This document shows positions 51,402-59,370 of a stretch of DNA of 64,000 nucleotides, piece by piece; the stretch's first letter is position 1, and every line of letters starts with the position of its first letter. The stretch comes from Collinsella sp. (GTDB taxonomy: Bacteria; Actinomycetota; Coriobacteriia; Coriobacteriales; Coriobacteriaceae), in the NCBI GenBank assembly GCA_018381235.1, contig JAGZSF010000003.1, positions 1 through 64,000 of the forward strand, given 5' to 3'. The position numbers and the translations under genes were made by a program. The notes under the pieces are model-generated. The model was not told the origin of the DNA and made no database searches. It saw nothing but the letters and a program-made list of their open reading frames with translations.

Positions 51402-52259
51402 TTACTCCACGACCTTATCCGGTTGGATGAGTTCCTCATAGTAGCTGATGTGCTCTCGGGCGTCCTCGATTTCGGGCAGCAGGAAGTTGTAGACGACCTC
51501 TATGATCATCGTGGCGCTCATCTTGGAGAACGCGAAGTCACCCGTTGTCAGCAGCGCTTCGTGATTGACGGTATTAAAGGTGTAGTCGGCGAGGCGCGCA
51601 AGTGGAGACTTGCTATCGCTGCTGATGACGACTACGGTTGCGCCGCAGTTGCGAGCCGCTTTTGCCATGCGATTCAGTCGGCGCGATTTGCCAGAGTTTG
51701 AGATTAGCACGATGACGTCACCCGGGCGTAACGTGAGCGCAAAGCCGATTGATGTCTCGCTAATGGTGCTCGCCATGCAGCGCAGGCCCAGCTGCGAAAA
51801 CTTAAACGTCGCATCGAGCGCGACCGCGTTCGTATTGCCCACGGCGGCGAACTCAATAACGCCGGCATTCTTAAGCGCGTGTACAACTGCGGCCAACGTG
51901 TCGTGATCTATGCCGTCGATGGTCGCATTAAGCTCACTCACCTTGGCGGCGAGGATATTTTTTAGGCTCTGCTCCATATTATCGAGCGAGACCTCGTCGG
52001 TCAGACCCTCGTTGCGCTGGCTTTCCAAATCCCTCGCCAACGAAAACTGAAAGCTGCGGAAGCTGCCAAAGCCCAGCTTGCGGCAGAAACGCGAAACGGT
52101 CGCCTCGGACGTGGAGGCAGCGCGCGAGAGCTGAGCGGCCGTGAGGCGTGGCGCTTCGGACTGGTGCTCCAATATATAGTCGACAATGCGCTGCTCGGAC
52201 TCGCTGTATCCCTGATGGGTACTAATGAGGGAAAGTGCGCTCTTGCTACTATCGGTCAT
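51402..52259 (-). CDS. RpiR/MurR family transcriptional regulator
   Basis: The 285-residue protein has an N-terminal HTH-6 domain (ESEQRIVDYILEHQSEA, then TSEATVSRFCRKLGFGSFRSFQ) and a C-terminal SIS sugar-phosphate-binding domain (IEFAAVGNTNAVALDA, ISNSGKSRRLNRMAKAAR). It is divergent from the fructose PTS gene and likely controls it in response to a phosphosugar such as fructose-1-phosphate; that is inference. ATG 52259 is chosen after AGGAG. Confidence 0.88.
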   Translation of the reverse strand: MTDSSKSALSLISTHQGYSESEQRIVDYILEHQSEAPRLTAAQLSRAASTSEATVSRFCRKLGFGSFRSFQFSLARDLESQRNEGLTDEVSLDNMEQSLKNILAAKVSELNATIDGIDHDTLAAVVHALKNAGVIEFAAVGNTNAVALDATFKFSQLGLRCMASTISETSIGFALTLRPGDVIVLISNSGKSRRLNRMAKAARNCGATVVVISSDSKSPLARLADYTFNTVNHEALLTTGDFAFSKMSATMIIEVVYNFLLPEIEDAREHISYYEELIQPDKVVE

Positions 52260-52307
52260 GGATGGCTCCTGGTTGGCATGAAAATCTAGCTTGATTTGCA
52301 ATGCCAT

Positions 52308-52313
52308 AGTATA
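52308..52313 (-). promoter_or_regulatory. -10 box of the RpiR gene promoter
   Basis: On the minus strand TATACT lies about 50 bp before the RpiR start. A weak -35 (ATCTTG) is 16 bp upstream. Confidence 0.4.
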
Positions 52314-52340
52314 CGGGCATTTTCAATTACAAGATACACC

Positions 52341-52368
52341 TTGCCGTTTCAAGTGTTGATGGTAAACT
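52341..52368 (+). promoter_or_regulatory. Promoter of the fructose PTS gene
   Basis: TTGCCG (52341-52346), 16-bp spacer, extended -10 TGGTAAACT (TAAACT at 52363-52368). Confidence 0.55.
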
Positions 52369-52389
52369 TTCACTTGCCGTTTACGGTTA

Positions 52390-52404
52390 TGAAAGAACCT
52401 TTCA
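52390..52404. promoter_or_regulatory. Candidate operator in the PTS promoter region
   Basis: TGAAAGAACCTTTCA is a perfect 6-bp inverted repeat with a 3-bp centre, about 20 bp downstream of the -10 box. A direct repeat TTTCAAGTGT occurs at 52347 and 52454. These may bind RpiR. Confidence 0.45.
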
Positions 52405-52494
52405 CCGGAGAATTGCGCCTTGTCTCTTCTCACGCGGACGGTAGGTTGGTATCTTTCAAGTGTGGAAAAACGCGCATCGAAGCGCGTGTAGGGG

Positions 52495-52510
52495 AGCGCC
52501 CGCGGGCGCT
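52495..52510 (+). other. GC-rich hairpin before the PTS start codon
   Basis: AGCGCCCGCGGGCGCT is a 16-bp perfect palindrome 22 nt before the ATG, preceded by CGCGC-N6-GCGCG. It may influence mRNA stability or translation. Confidence 0.4.
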
Positions 52511-52531
52511 GTACTCAAGAAGGAGGGACAC

Positions 52532-54535
52532 ATGGCTAAGTTTGACATCATCGCCGCGACCGGTTGCCCGACCGGCATTGCGCACACCTTCATGGCGAAG
52601 GAGGCGCTGGAGAAGGCTGCTGCCGAGCGAGGTCTGACCATTAAGGTCGAGACTCATGGCCAGGTCGGCGTCGAGAACGAGCTCACCAAGAGCGAGATCG
52701 CCGGTGCCAAGGCCGTCGTCGTCGCAGCCGATAAGGATGTCCAGGCTGAGCGTTTCGCCGGTAAGCCTATGGTTTCCGTTGGTGTTTCCAAGGCCCTGTC
52801 TGTCGAGGCTGCTGGTAAGCTGATCGACCGCGCGCTCGCCGCCAAGGGCGACGACACGGTTGCCGCTGCCGCCGATGTCGAGGACGAGGTCGAGGAGAAG
52901 GAGTCCATCGGTCACGTCATCTACAAGCACCTCATGAACGGCGTCAGCCACATGCTTGTCTTCGTCGTTGCCGGTGGTGTTCTGACCGCCATTTCGTTCC
53001 TGTGGGGCATCACGTCCTTTGATTCGACGGCTGCCGACTACAACAGCTTTGCCGCGATGCTCAAGATTATCGGCGGTATCGCCATGAACCTCATGGTTCC
53101 GGTGCTCTCCGCTTACATCGCCGAGTCCATCGGCAAGCGCCCGGCGCTCGTCCCCGGTTTCGTCGCCGGTATGATCGCCATCCAGGGCTTGCCTGTTAAC
53201 GCCGATACCGGCATGATCGACGCCGGTGGCGTAGGTGTGGGCTTTGGCTTCCTGGGCGGCATCGTCGGCGGCTTCCTCGCTGGCTATGTCATCCTGCTGC
53301 TCGAGAAGGTTTTCTCTAAAATTCCCGCGAGCCTTAATGGCCTGAAGGCAATCTTCCTGTATCCGCTGTGCTCTACCGCCATCGTCGGCCTGGTCATGCT
53401 CGGTATTTCCGGCCCCATGGCTGCCATTAACCAGGGTATGATGGATTTCCTGCAGAGCCTCGGTAACTCCGGTCCGGTGATCCTTGGCCTGGCCATCGGC
53501 TGCATGTGCGCCTTTGATATGGGCGGCCCGGTCAACAAGGCTGCTTACGCTACTGGCACCTTCCTGCTCGGTACCGCTCTCGAAGCTGGCGTCGGCACCG
53601 AGACCTACAACTTCGGCACCAACTTCATGGCTGCCGTCTCCGCCGCTTGCATCGTTCCGCCGCTGATCACCACCTTCGCCGTCGTTGTCGGTAAGAAGTA
53701 CTTCAGCCAGGAGGATCATGACGCCGGTATCGTCAACCTCATCCTTGGTTGCACCCACATCACCGAGGGCGCCATTCCGTTCATGACCAAGAACATCTGG
53801 CCCGTCATGCCCATCATGATGCTCGGTTCTTCCATCGCTTCCATCTTGACCATCTTCTTCAACGTTCACGATCCGGCGCCTCACGGCGGCTTCCTGGTCC
53901 TGCCTGTTGTCGAGAACGGTCCGCTGTGGGTCCTCGCGATCCTCATCGGCGCTGTGGTCGGTGGCATCCTGTTCGTGGCCTTCAAGAAGTACGACTGCGA
54001 GAAGAATCAGAAGGCCGCTCCTGTAGCCAAGCCCGTTGAGGCCCCCAAGGCCGCTGCCGTCGAGGCCCCCAAGGCCGAGGCTGCCGACTTCGTGAAGGTC
54101 GAGAATGTCTTTGTCGCCGAGGACTTCGCTTCTCGTGACGAGGCTCTGAGCTTCGTTTCCAACCAGGCCGTCAAGGCAGGTATCGCCAGCGACGCCGACG
54201 CCGTGATGAACGCCTTCCTGGCTCGCGAGGCCGAGGGCACCACGGGCATGATGGAGGGCTTCGCCATCCCGCATGCCAAGTCCGACGCCATTACCGAGGC
54301 TGCCGTCATCGTCGTTAAGGACGAGTCCGGCGTGACCGGTTGGGACACCATGGACGGCGCTCCCGTTAACGTGGCTATCGCCCTGCTCATCCCGGGTGCC
54401 CAGGCTGGCACCACGCACCTCAAGATCCTGTCCAAGGTCGCCGAGGCGCTCATGGACGAGGACTTCCGTGCCACCGTCAAGGGTTCCACCGACGCCGCCG
54501 AGATCGCCAAGACGATCAACGCCCGCCTGGTCTAA
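52532..54535 (+). CDS. fruA: PTS fructose transporter subunit IIBCA
   Basis: Takes up fructose with phosphorylation, giving fructose-1-phosphate. The 667-residue protein has domains in the order IIB (phospho-Cys12 in ATGCPTGIAHT), IIC (about 120-480, eight to nine spans, with HITEGAIPF), and IIA (about 520-667, with phospho-His near 580 in FAIPHAKSD). An Ala/Pro/Lys linker (EAPKAAAVEAPK) joins IIC to IIA. Strong ribosome site AAGGAGGG. The first gene of the PTS block. Confidence 0.93.
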   Translation: MAKFDIIAATGCPTGIAHTFMAKEALEKAAAERGLTIKVETHGQVGVENELTKSEIAGAKAVVVAADKDVQAERFAGKPMVSVGVSKALSVEAAGKLIDRALAAKGDDTVAAAADVEDEVEEKESIGHVIYKHLMNGVSHMLVFVVAGGVLTAISFLWGITSFDSTAADYNSFAAMLKIIGGIAMNLMVPVLSAYIAESIGKRPALVPGFVAGMIAIQGLPVNADTGMIDAGGVGVGFGFLGGIVGGFLAGYVILLLEKVFSKIPASLNGLKAIFLYPLCSTAIVGLVMLGISGPMAAINQGMMDFLQSLGNSGPVILGLAIGCMCAFDMGGPVNKAAYATGTFLLGTALEAGVGTETYNFGTNFMAAVSAACIVPPLITTFAVVVGKKYFSQEDHDAGIVNLILGCTHITEGAIPFMTKNIWPVMPIMMLGSSIASILTIFFNVHDPAPHGGFLVLPVVENGPLWVLAILIGAVVGGILFVAFKKYDCEKNQKAAPVAKPVEAPKAAAVEAPKAEAADFVKVENVFVAEDFASRDEALSFVSNQAVKAGIASDADAVMNAFLAREAEGTTGMMEGFAIPHAKSDAITEAAVIVVKDESGVTGWDTMDGAPVNVAIALLIPGAQAGTTHLKILSKVAEALMDEDFRATVKGSTDAAEIAKTINARLV

Positions 54536-54571
54536 TCCCCCAGCCCGCGAATAACATCGCCCCCTGTATAT

Positions 54572-54606
54572 AAGGCGGAGTCCCTCTCCAGGGCCTCCGC
54601 CTTTTT
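54572..54606 (+). terminator. Terminator of the fructose PTS gene
   Basis: AAGGCGGAG (54572-54580) pairs with CTCCGCCTT (54595-54603), followed by TTTTC. Confidence 0.85.
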
Positions 54607-54687
54607 CGAATCAGAGAACGCATCGGTTATCCCATCAGCCAGAATACCTTTCAGCCGACATTACTCTGGACCGACCGTGTTTCCGCA

Positions 54688-54839
54688 GCTTGCTCGCCCA
54701 CAGGGGCCCGTGCGCGGCCTGTGAGATTTATCGCGAGTTCCGCACGAGCCGAAGAGCACTTAATGTGCTCTTCGTGCGAGCAGGACTGTAGAGCAGGAAA
54801 TCTCACAGGCCGCGCACGGGCCCCTGTGGGCGAGCAAGC
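54688..54839. repeat. Composite 152-bp palindrome upstream of ptsH
   Basis: Perfect 42-bp arms (54688-54729 and 54798-54839) flank a 68-nt centre that holds a second hairpin: GAAGAGCAC-TTAAT-GTGCTCTTC, within CGCAC/GTGCG. It lies in the 441-nt gap between fruA and ptsH. No open frame with a ribosome site is visible. It could be a MITE-type element, a structured RNA or a strong transcriptional barrier. Confidence 0.8.
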
Positions 54840-54903
54840 GGACGACAAACACATCTGTCCAATAATTCGTCTGAAACATAATGAAAAACCGTTTGATGTG
54901 AGT

Positions 54904-54912
54904 TAATATAAA
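54904..54912 (+). promoter_or_regulatory. Possible -10 region of ptsH
   Basis: TAATATAAA gives -10 candidates TAATAT/TATAAA about 65 bp before ptsH. No good -35 at the right distance; TTGATG at 54893 is too close. Confidence 0.35.
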
Positions 54913-54977
54913 CAACGTCGTGAATCTGACTCCTGCCACATACATGACAGGGGTTAAACACAAAAAAGGAGTCAACT

Positions 54978-55241
54978 ATGGTTTCTGAGAAGGCTACCCT
55001 CGTTAATCCTCAGGGTCTGCACATGCGTCCGGCTGGTCTGTTCGCCTCCACCATGGGCAAGTACGCCTGTGACGTGACGGTCGTCACCCCCGAGAAGGAG
55101 GTCAACGGCAAGTCCCCGATGGCCCTCATGGCTGCTGGTATCCCCTGCGGCACCGAGGTCGAGGTCAAGTGTGACGGCGCTGACGAGGCCGAGGCTCTGG
55201 CTGCTGCCATCGAGCTCATCAAGAGCGGTCTTGGCGAGTAG
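54978..55241 (+). CDS. ptsH: Phosphocarrier protein HPr
   Basis: HPr carries phosphate from EI to the EIIA domains. The 87-residue protein has His15 in NPQGLHMRPAG and Ser46 in NGKSPMALM, the site phosphorylated by HPr kinase in Gram-positives. AAAAAGGAG precedes the ATG. Between the fructose permease and EI genes. Confidence 0.96.
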   Translation: MVSEKATLVNPQGLHMRPAGLFASTMGKYACDVTVVTPEKEVNGKSPMALMAAGIPCGTEVEVKCDGADEAEALAAAIELIKSGLGE

Positions 55242-55286
55242 AACTCAAACGGGTCGCATGTTGAACAACTAAGTTCATATTTGGGG

Positions 55287-55322
55287 GCGCAGTGACCTGT
55301 TGTAAGGTAACTGCGCTCTTTT
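55287..55322 (+). terminator. Terminator between ptsH and ptsI
   Basis: GCGCAGTGACC and GGTAACTGCGC form a stem with one mismatch around TGTTGTAA, followed by TCTTTT. It could lower EI relative to HPr expression. Confidence 0.75.
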
Positions 55323-55374
55323 GTCATGGATATGGCAAAACGCTTTATCATATGACACGGAGAGAGGAATGGGA

Positions 55375-57078
55375 ATGTATCAGGGAGTCAACGCTTCCGA
55401 GGGCATCGGTATCGGCACCGTCATGGTCGCCGTCGATCCCGACTTGACTTTTGAGCCGCACGAGGTTGCTGATTCGGCAGCAGAGAAGGAGCGCTATCAG
55501 ACCGCTCTTTCGGTCTTCTGCGAGAAGACCCAGGCTCAGGCCGACCACATGAAGGAGACGGTGGGCGAGGCCGAGGCCGAGATCATGAGCGGACACATTG
55601 TCCTGGCTCAGGACCCGGGCATGACCGACGCCATCAACGCCGCCATTGACGGCGGTACCTGCGCCGAGCAGGCGCTCATGGACACCTCGACCATGTTCGA
55701 GAACATGTTCCTGTCCATGGACGACGAGATGTTCCGTCTGCGCGCGGCCGACATCGCCGACATCCGTACCGGTATTCTGGCCGAGTTGCTGGGCAAGGAG
55801 GTCGTCGACCTCTCCGTCCTGCCCGAGAACACCGTCGTTGTCGTGCACGACCTCACGCCGTCCATGACCGCCACGATCGATAAGACCCACGTTGCCGGTA
55901 TCGTCACCGAGACCGGTGGCCGCACGTCGCACTCCGCGATCATCGCGCGCGCCCTCGAGATCCCGGCTGTCCTTTCGGTTTCCAACAGCTGCACCGCTCT
56001 GCGCAACGGCATGACCGTTGTCGTCGACGGTGGCAAGGGTATCGTCGAGGCCGATCCCGACGAGGAGACGCTCGCTGCCTACACCGCCAAGGCTGAGGCC
56101 TTCGCTGCTGAGAAGGCGGCCCTCGAGGCCTTCCGCGGCAAGCCGTCCGTGACTGCCGATGGCATCAAGAAGATCATCGCCTGCAACATCGGTAACCCTG
56201 ATGACGTGCCCAACGCGCTCGATCACGACGCCGAGGCCATCGGTCTGTTCCGCTCCGAGTTCCTGTTCATGGACTCTGCTGAGCTTCCTTCCGAGGAGGA
56301 GCAGTTCAACGCCTACCGTAAGGTCGCCAGCGCGCTCAAGGGTGCTCCGGTCATCATCCGCACGCTCGATGTGGGTGGCGACAAGGAGATTCCGTATCTG
56401 CATATGGTCAAGGAAGACAACCCCTTCATGGGCTTCCGCGCCGTGCGTTACTGCCTGGCCAATCCCGACCAGTACAAGGTCCAGCTCCGCGCTCTGCTGC
56501 GCGCTAGCGCCTTCGGTGACGTCAAGATCATGATCCCGCTCGTCACTTGCGTCGAGGAGGTCTTGGCTGTCAAGGAGCTCGTCGAGCAGTGCAAGGCCGA
56601 GCTGACCGAAGAGGGTCGCAAGTTCAACGAGAACATCGAGGTCGGCATCATGGTCGAGACACCCGCCGCTTCGCTGCTCGCAGACCGTCTTGCCGAGGTT
56701 GCCGACTTCTTCTCCATCGGCACCAACGACCTGATCGGCTACACCATGTGCGCCGACCGTGGTAACGACACCATCTCCAACCTGTACCAGGTTTACTATC
56801 CCGCCGTGCTCCGCTCGCTCAAGAACATCATCGAGAGCGGCGTGAAGGCCGGCATCATGGTCGGTATGTGCGGCGAGGCCGCTGCCGATCCGCTGCTCGA
56901 GCCGCTGCTGATCAGCTGGGGCCTGGAGGAGTTCTCGATGAGCGCTCCGTCGATCCTGCGCGCCCGCAAGACCATCAGCCAGTGGACCAAGGCCGAGTGC
57001 GACGAGCTTGCCGAGAAGGCACTCGCCTGCAACACCGCCGCCGAGGTCAAGGCACTGCTCGAGTCCGCAGCTCGCTAA
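55375..57078 (+). CDS. ptsI: PTS enzyme I (PEP-protein phosphotransferase)
   Basis: EI transfers phosphate from PEP to HPr. About 567 residues, of normal length. The phospho-His is in GGRTSHSAIIARALEIPAV (about 185). PEP-binding motifs are RTLDVGGDKEIPYL, GTNDLIGYT and the catalytic Cys in GMCGEAA. The start is either ATG 55369 or 55375; 55375 fits the family N-terminus MYQGV. Confidence 0.95.
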   Translation: MYQGVNASEGIGIGTVMVAVDPDLTFEPHEVADSAAEKERYQTALSVFCEKTQAQADHMKETVGEAEAEIMSGHIVLAQDPGMTDAINAAIDGGTCAEQALMDTSTMFENMFLSMDDEMFRLRAADIADIRTGILAELLGKEVVDLSVLPENTVVVVHDLTPSMTATIDKTHVAGIVTETGGRTSHSAIIARALEIPAVLSVSNSCTALRNGMTVVVDGGKGIVEADPDEETLAAYTAKAEAFAAEKAALEAFRGKPSVTADGIKKIIACNIGNPDDVPNALDHDAEAIGLFRSEFLFMDSAELPSEEEQFNAYRKVASALKGAPVIIRTLDVGGDKEIPYLHMVKEDNPFMGFRAVRYCLANPDQYKVQLRALLRASAFGDVKIMIPLVTCVEEVLAVKELVEQCKAELTEEGRKFNENIEVGIMVETPAASLLADRLAEVADFFSIGTNDLIGYTMCADRGNDTISNLYQVYYPAVLRSLKNIIESGVKAGIMVGMCGEAAADPLLEPLLISWGLEEFSMSAPSILRARKTISQWTKAECDELAEKALACNTAAEVKALLESAAR

Positions 57079-57095
57079 TTTGGTATCAGAGGTAA

Positions 57096-57125
57096 CCGCG
57101 TGGTTGGAATGGGCCGGCCACGCGG
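57096..57125 (+). other. Hairpin between ptsI and the first PfkB gene
   Basis: CCGCGTGG and CCACGCGG form an 8-bp stem with a 14-nt loop and no U-run, so a processing or stability element is more likely than a terminator. Confidence 0.4.
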
Positions 57126-57152
57126 CCCTCACATATACAGGGGGTACTGTAA

Positions 57153-58085
57153 ATGTTCTACACGCTAACCGCTAACCCGGCTGTCGACATGACGGTTTCG
57201 AGCTCTCCGCTCGAGCCCGACGAGAACGTCCGCACCGGCTCGGCCAGCTACACGGCTAACGGCAAGGGCCTCGACGTGTCCTTCGCCTTTAAGAAAATGG
57301 GCGTCGACACCGTCGCGCTCGGCTTCTTCGCTGGCTTCACGGGCAAGTTCATCGTCGAGGAGGTCATGAACCTGGGCTGCCTGTGCCGCCCGGTCTGGAC
57401 CGACGGTATCACGCGCATCAACACCTACGTCAACGATGGCCAGCACGAGTACGGCATCCTGAACCCGGGTGCTCCGATCACGCCGCAGCACCAGGAGGAG
57501 CTCTACAACATCCTGGATACCGCGGGCGATCTTGAGTGCCTGATCGTCTCCGGCTCCGTGCCTCCCAAAGCTACGCCTGACTTCCTGGCTAAGGTCATGG
57601 AGCACGCTCAGGCTCGTGGTGCCGACGTCGTCCTGGACCTGTCCTCCGACAAGCTCAAGGAGCTCGCTCACAAGAAGCCGCTGCTCATCAAGCCGAACCA
57701 TCACGAGATGAAGGCCATCTTCGGCGTGCCGGTCGACACCGACGACGAGGTTCGCGTTGCCATGAAGATGGCTCACGACGCTGGCGTTCAGAACGTGCTG
57801 CTCACCCGTGGTAGCCGCGGCGACGCTTACTTCTCCAACGGCGAGGACATCTGGTACGCCAAGCGTGAGTTCAACATCAAGCTGGTCTCTTCCGTCTGCG
57901 CCGGCGACTGCACCCTCGCTGCGTTCCTGCACAAGTGGTACAGGGATCGCGACAACGTCGAGGAGGCCATGAAGCTCGCTATGGCCACCGGCGCCAACGT
58001 TGCCGAGTCCGTCGGCATTGGCGACTTTGGTCACGTTGACGAGTACAGCAAGCGCGTTGCTGTCCGCAAGCTCGATCGTCAGTAA
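57153..58085 (+). CDS. 1-phosphofructokinase-like PfkB kinase, copy 1
   Basis: A PfkB-family sugar kinase of 310 residues, likely converting fructose-1-phosphate to fructose-1,6-bisphosphate given its place in the PTS block. It begins MFYTLTANPAVD; the substrate motif is NGKGLDVSFAF, with Asp in place of the Asn in the usual GGKGxN. The ATP/anion-hole motif is CAGDCTLAAFL, with the catalytic Asp present. About half of the residues match copy 2. Confidence 0.85.
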   Translation: MFYTLTANPAVDMTVSSSPLEPDENVRTGSASYTANGKGLDVSFAFKKMGVDTVALGFFAGFTGKFIVEEVMNLGCLCRPVWTDGITRINTYVNDGQHEYGILNPGAPITPQHQEELYNILDTAGDLECLIVSGSVPPKATPDFLAKVMEHAQARGADVVLDLSSDKLKELAHKKPLLIKPNHHEMKAIFGVPVDTDDEVRVAMKMAHDAGVQNVLLTRGSRGDAYFSNGEDIWYAKREFNIKLVSSVCAGDCTLAAFLHKWYRDRDNVEEAMKLAMATGANVAESVGIGDFGHVDEYSKRVAVRKLDRQ

Positions 58086-58113
58086 TCGAAACGCGACATA
58101 TTCGTGCGCATGC

Positions 58114-58145
58114 GGCGCCCCGGTTTCGGCCAGGGCGCCTTTTTG
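58114..58145 (+). terminator. Terminator after the first PfkB gene
   Basis: GGCGCCC (58114-58120) pairs with GGGCGCC (58133-58139), followed by TTTTT. Confidence 0.85.
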
Positions 58146-58233
58146 TTCCGTCATAGGGGAGAGATGTCCTGCCGTACTTCATCGCTTCCACACCGTTCAC
58201 CGAGTTGTCCTAGCCTTTTACCGATGCGTGGAA

Positions 58234-58239
58234 TATACT
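58234..58239 (+). promoter_or_regulatory. -10 box of the second PfkB gene
   Basis: TATACT lies 35 bp before the ATG of copy 2, after the terminator of copy 1, so the paralogue seems separately transcribed. The -35 is weak. Confidence 0.45.
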
Positions 58240-58273
58240 TTCATTAACACGTTGCTTCGTGAAAGGAACATTC

Positions 58274-59206
58274 ATGATATACACGCTCACTGCAAATCCC
58301 GCCATTGACTACAACATCGCCTGCGACGGTCTTGCTGCCAACACCGTCACGCGTACCCGCAATGCCGTCTACACGCCCAACGGCAAGGGCCTCAACGTCT
58401 CGTTTACGCTTGACCACTATGGTGTCGACACCACGATCCTGGGTTTCTTCGCCGGCTTCTCGGGTGAGTTTATCGTTAAGGGCGCCGAGGCCCTGGGCGT
58501 GCCCGTCAAGCCCGTGTGGACCGACGGTATTACGCGCGTCAATGTGTTCCTCAACGCCGGTCCCGACACCGAGTACAACATGGTCAATGCCGGTGCCGCC
58601 ATCAATGAGGCCAACGAGCAGGAGATGTTTGAACTTATCGATTCGCTCGATGACATGACCTGCCTGGTCATCAGCGGCTCGCTGCCTCCCAACACTTCCG
58701 AGGGCTTCTTGGCCGAGGTCCTGCGTCGCGTGAAGGCAAAGGGCGCCGAGTTCGTGCTCGATATCTCGAGCCATCAGCTGGCAGACCTCATTGCTCTGGA
58801 GCCACTGCTGATCAAGCCCAATGACGACGAGCTGCTTGACATCTTTGGCATCAAGGTGAGCGGTGGTGGCGACGAGTCCGTCAAGGGCGCTATGGCCGAG
58901 CTGCACGCCAAGGGCGCCAAGAACGTGCTGCTGACCCTTGGTGGCGCCGGTGCGTACTTCTCCAACGGCGAGCATATCTGGTTTGCCAACCGCACCTTCG
59001 ACGTCAAGCTGCTGTCGACTGTGTGCGCCGGCGATTCCTCGCTCGCTGCCTTCCTGTCCGTGTGGCACGACGCCCCCGAGCGCGTCGAGGACGCCCTGCG
59101 CCTTTCGATGGCCACTGGCGCCAACGTGGTCGAGTGCCCCGGTCTGGGTGATTTTGCCAAGGTGGACGAATATAAGAAGCACATCGAGGTTCGCCAGGTC
59201 TGCTAG
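58274..59206 (+). CDS. fruK: 1-phosphofructokinase-like PfkB kinase, copy 2
   Basis: A 310-residue PfkB kinase, tandem paralogue of 57153-58085. It keeps the canonical Asn in NGKGLNVSFTL and the catalytic CAGDSSLAAFL. MIYTLTANPAIDYN is the typical FruK start. Because its substrate motif is closer to consensus I think this copy is the more likely true FruK; a tagatose-6-phosphate kinase is possible. The start is ATG 58274 after GAAAGGAA. Confidence 0.85.
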   Translation: MIYTLTANPAIDYNIACDGLAANTVTRTRNAVYTPNGKGLNVSFTLDHYGVDTTILGFFAGFSGEFIVKGAEALGVPVKPVWTDGITRVNVFLNAGPDTEYNMVNAGAAINEANEQEMFELIDSLDDMTCLVISGSLPPNTSEGFLAEVLRRVKAKGAEFVLDISSHQLADLIALEPLLIKPNDDELLDIFGIKVSGGGDESVKGAMAELHAKGAKNVLLTLGGAGAYFSNGEHIWFANRTFDVKLLSTVCAGDSSLAAFLSVWHDAPERVEDALRLSMATGANVVECPGLGDFAKVDEYKKHIEVRQVC

Positions 59207-59239
59207 TTCCGGCACCTTGTCTGAATAGTTTGATTATTT

Positions 59240-59274
59240 CGCATCCGTCTTAGACTAGGACGGATGCGTTTTTG
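59240..59274 (+). terminator. Terminator of the second PfkB gene
   Basis: CGCATCCGTC (59240-59249) pairs with GACGGATGCG (59259-59268), followed by TTTTTG. Confidence 0.88.
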
Positions 59275-59370
59275 TTTATCGGACTTGCGTGTGCAGTGGA
59301 GGCTGTTTCTTGCTAGACTTCTTGCAGACGCAATCGATAGCCAATTTGATAGTCGCAGGAGGCCATAGGC

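Noticed and set aside
54721..54975. Short open frames on both strands within the ptsH upstream palindrome
   Set aside because: They arise from the inverted repeat itself; neither has a ribosome site.
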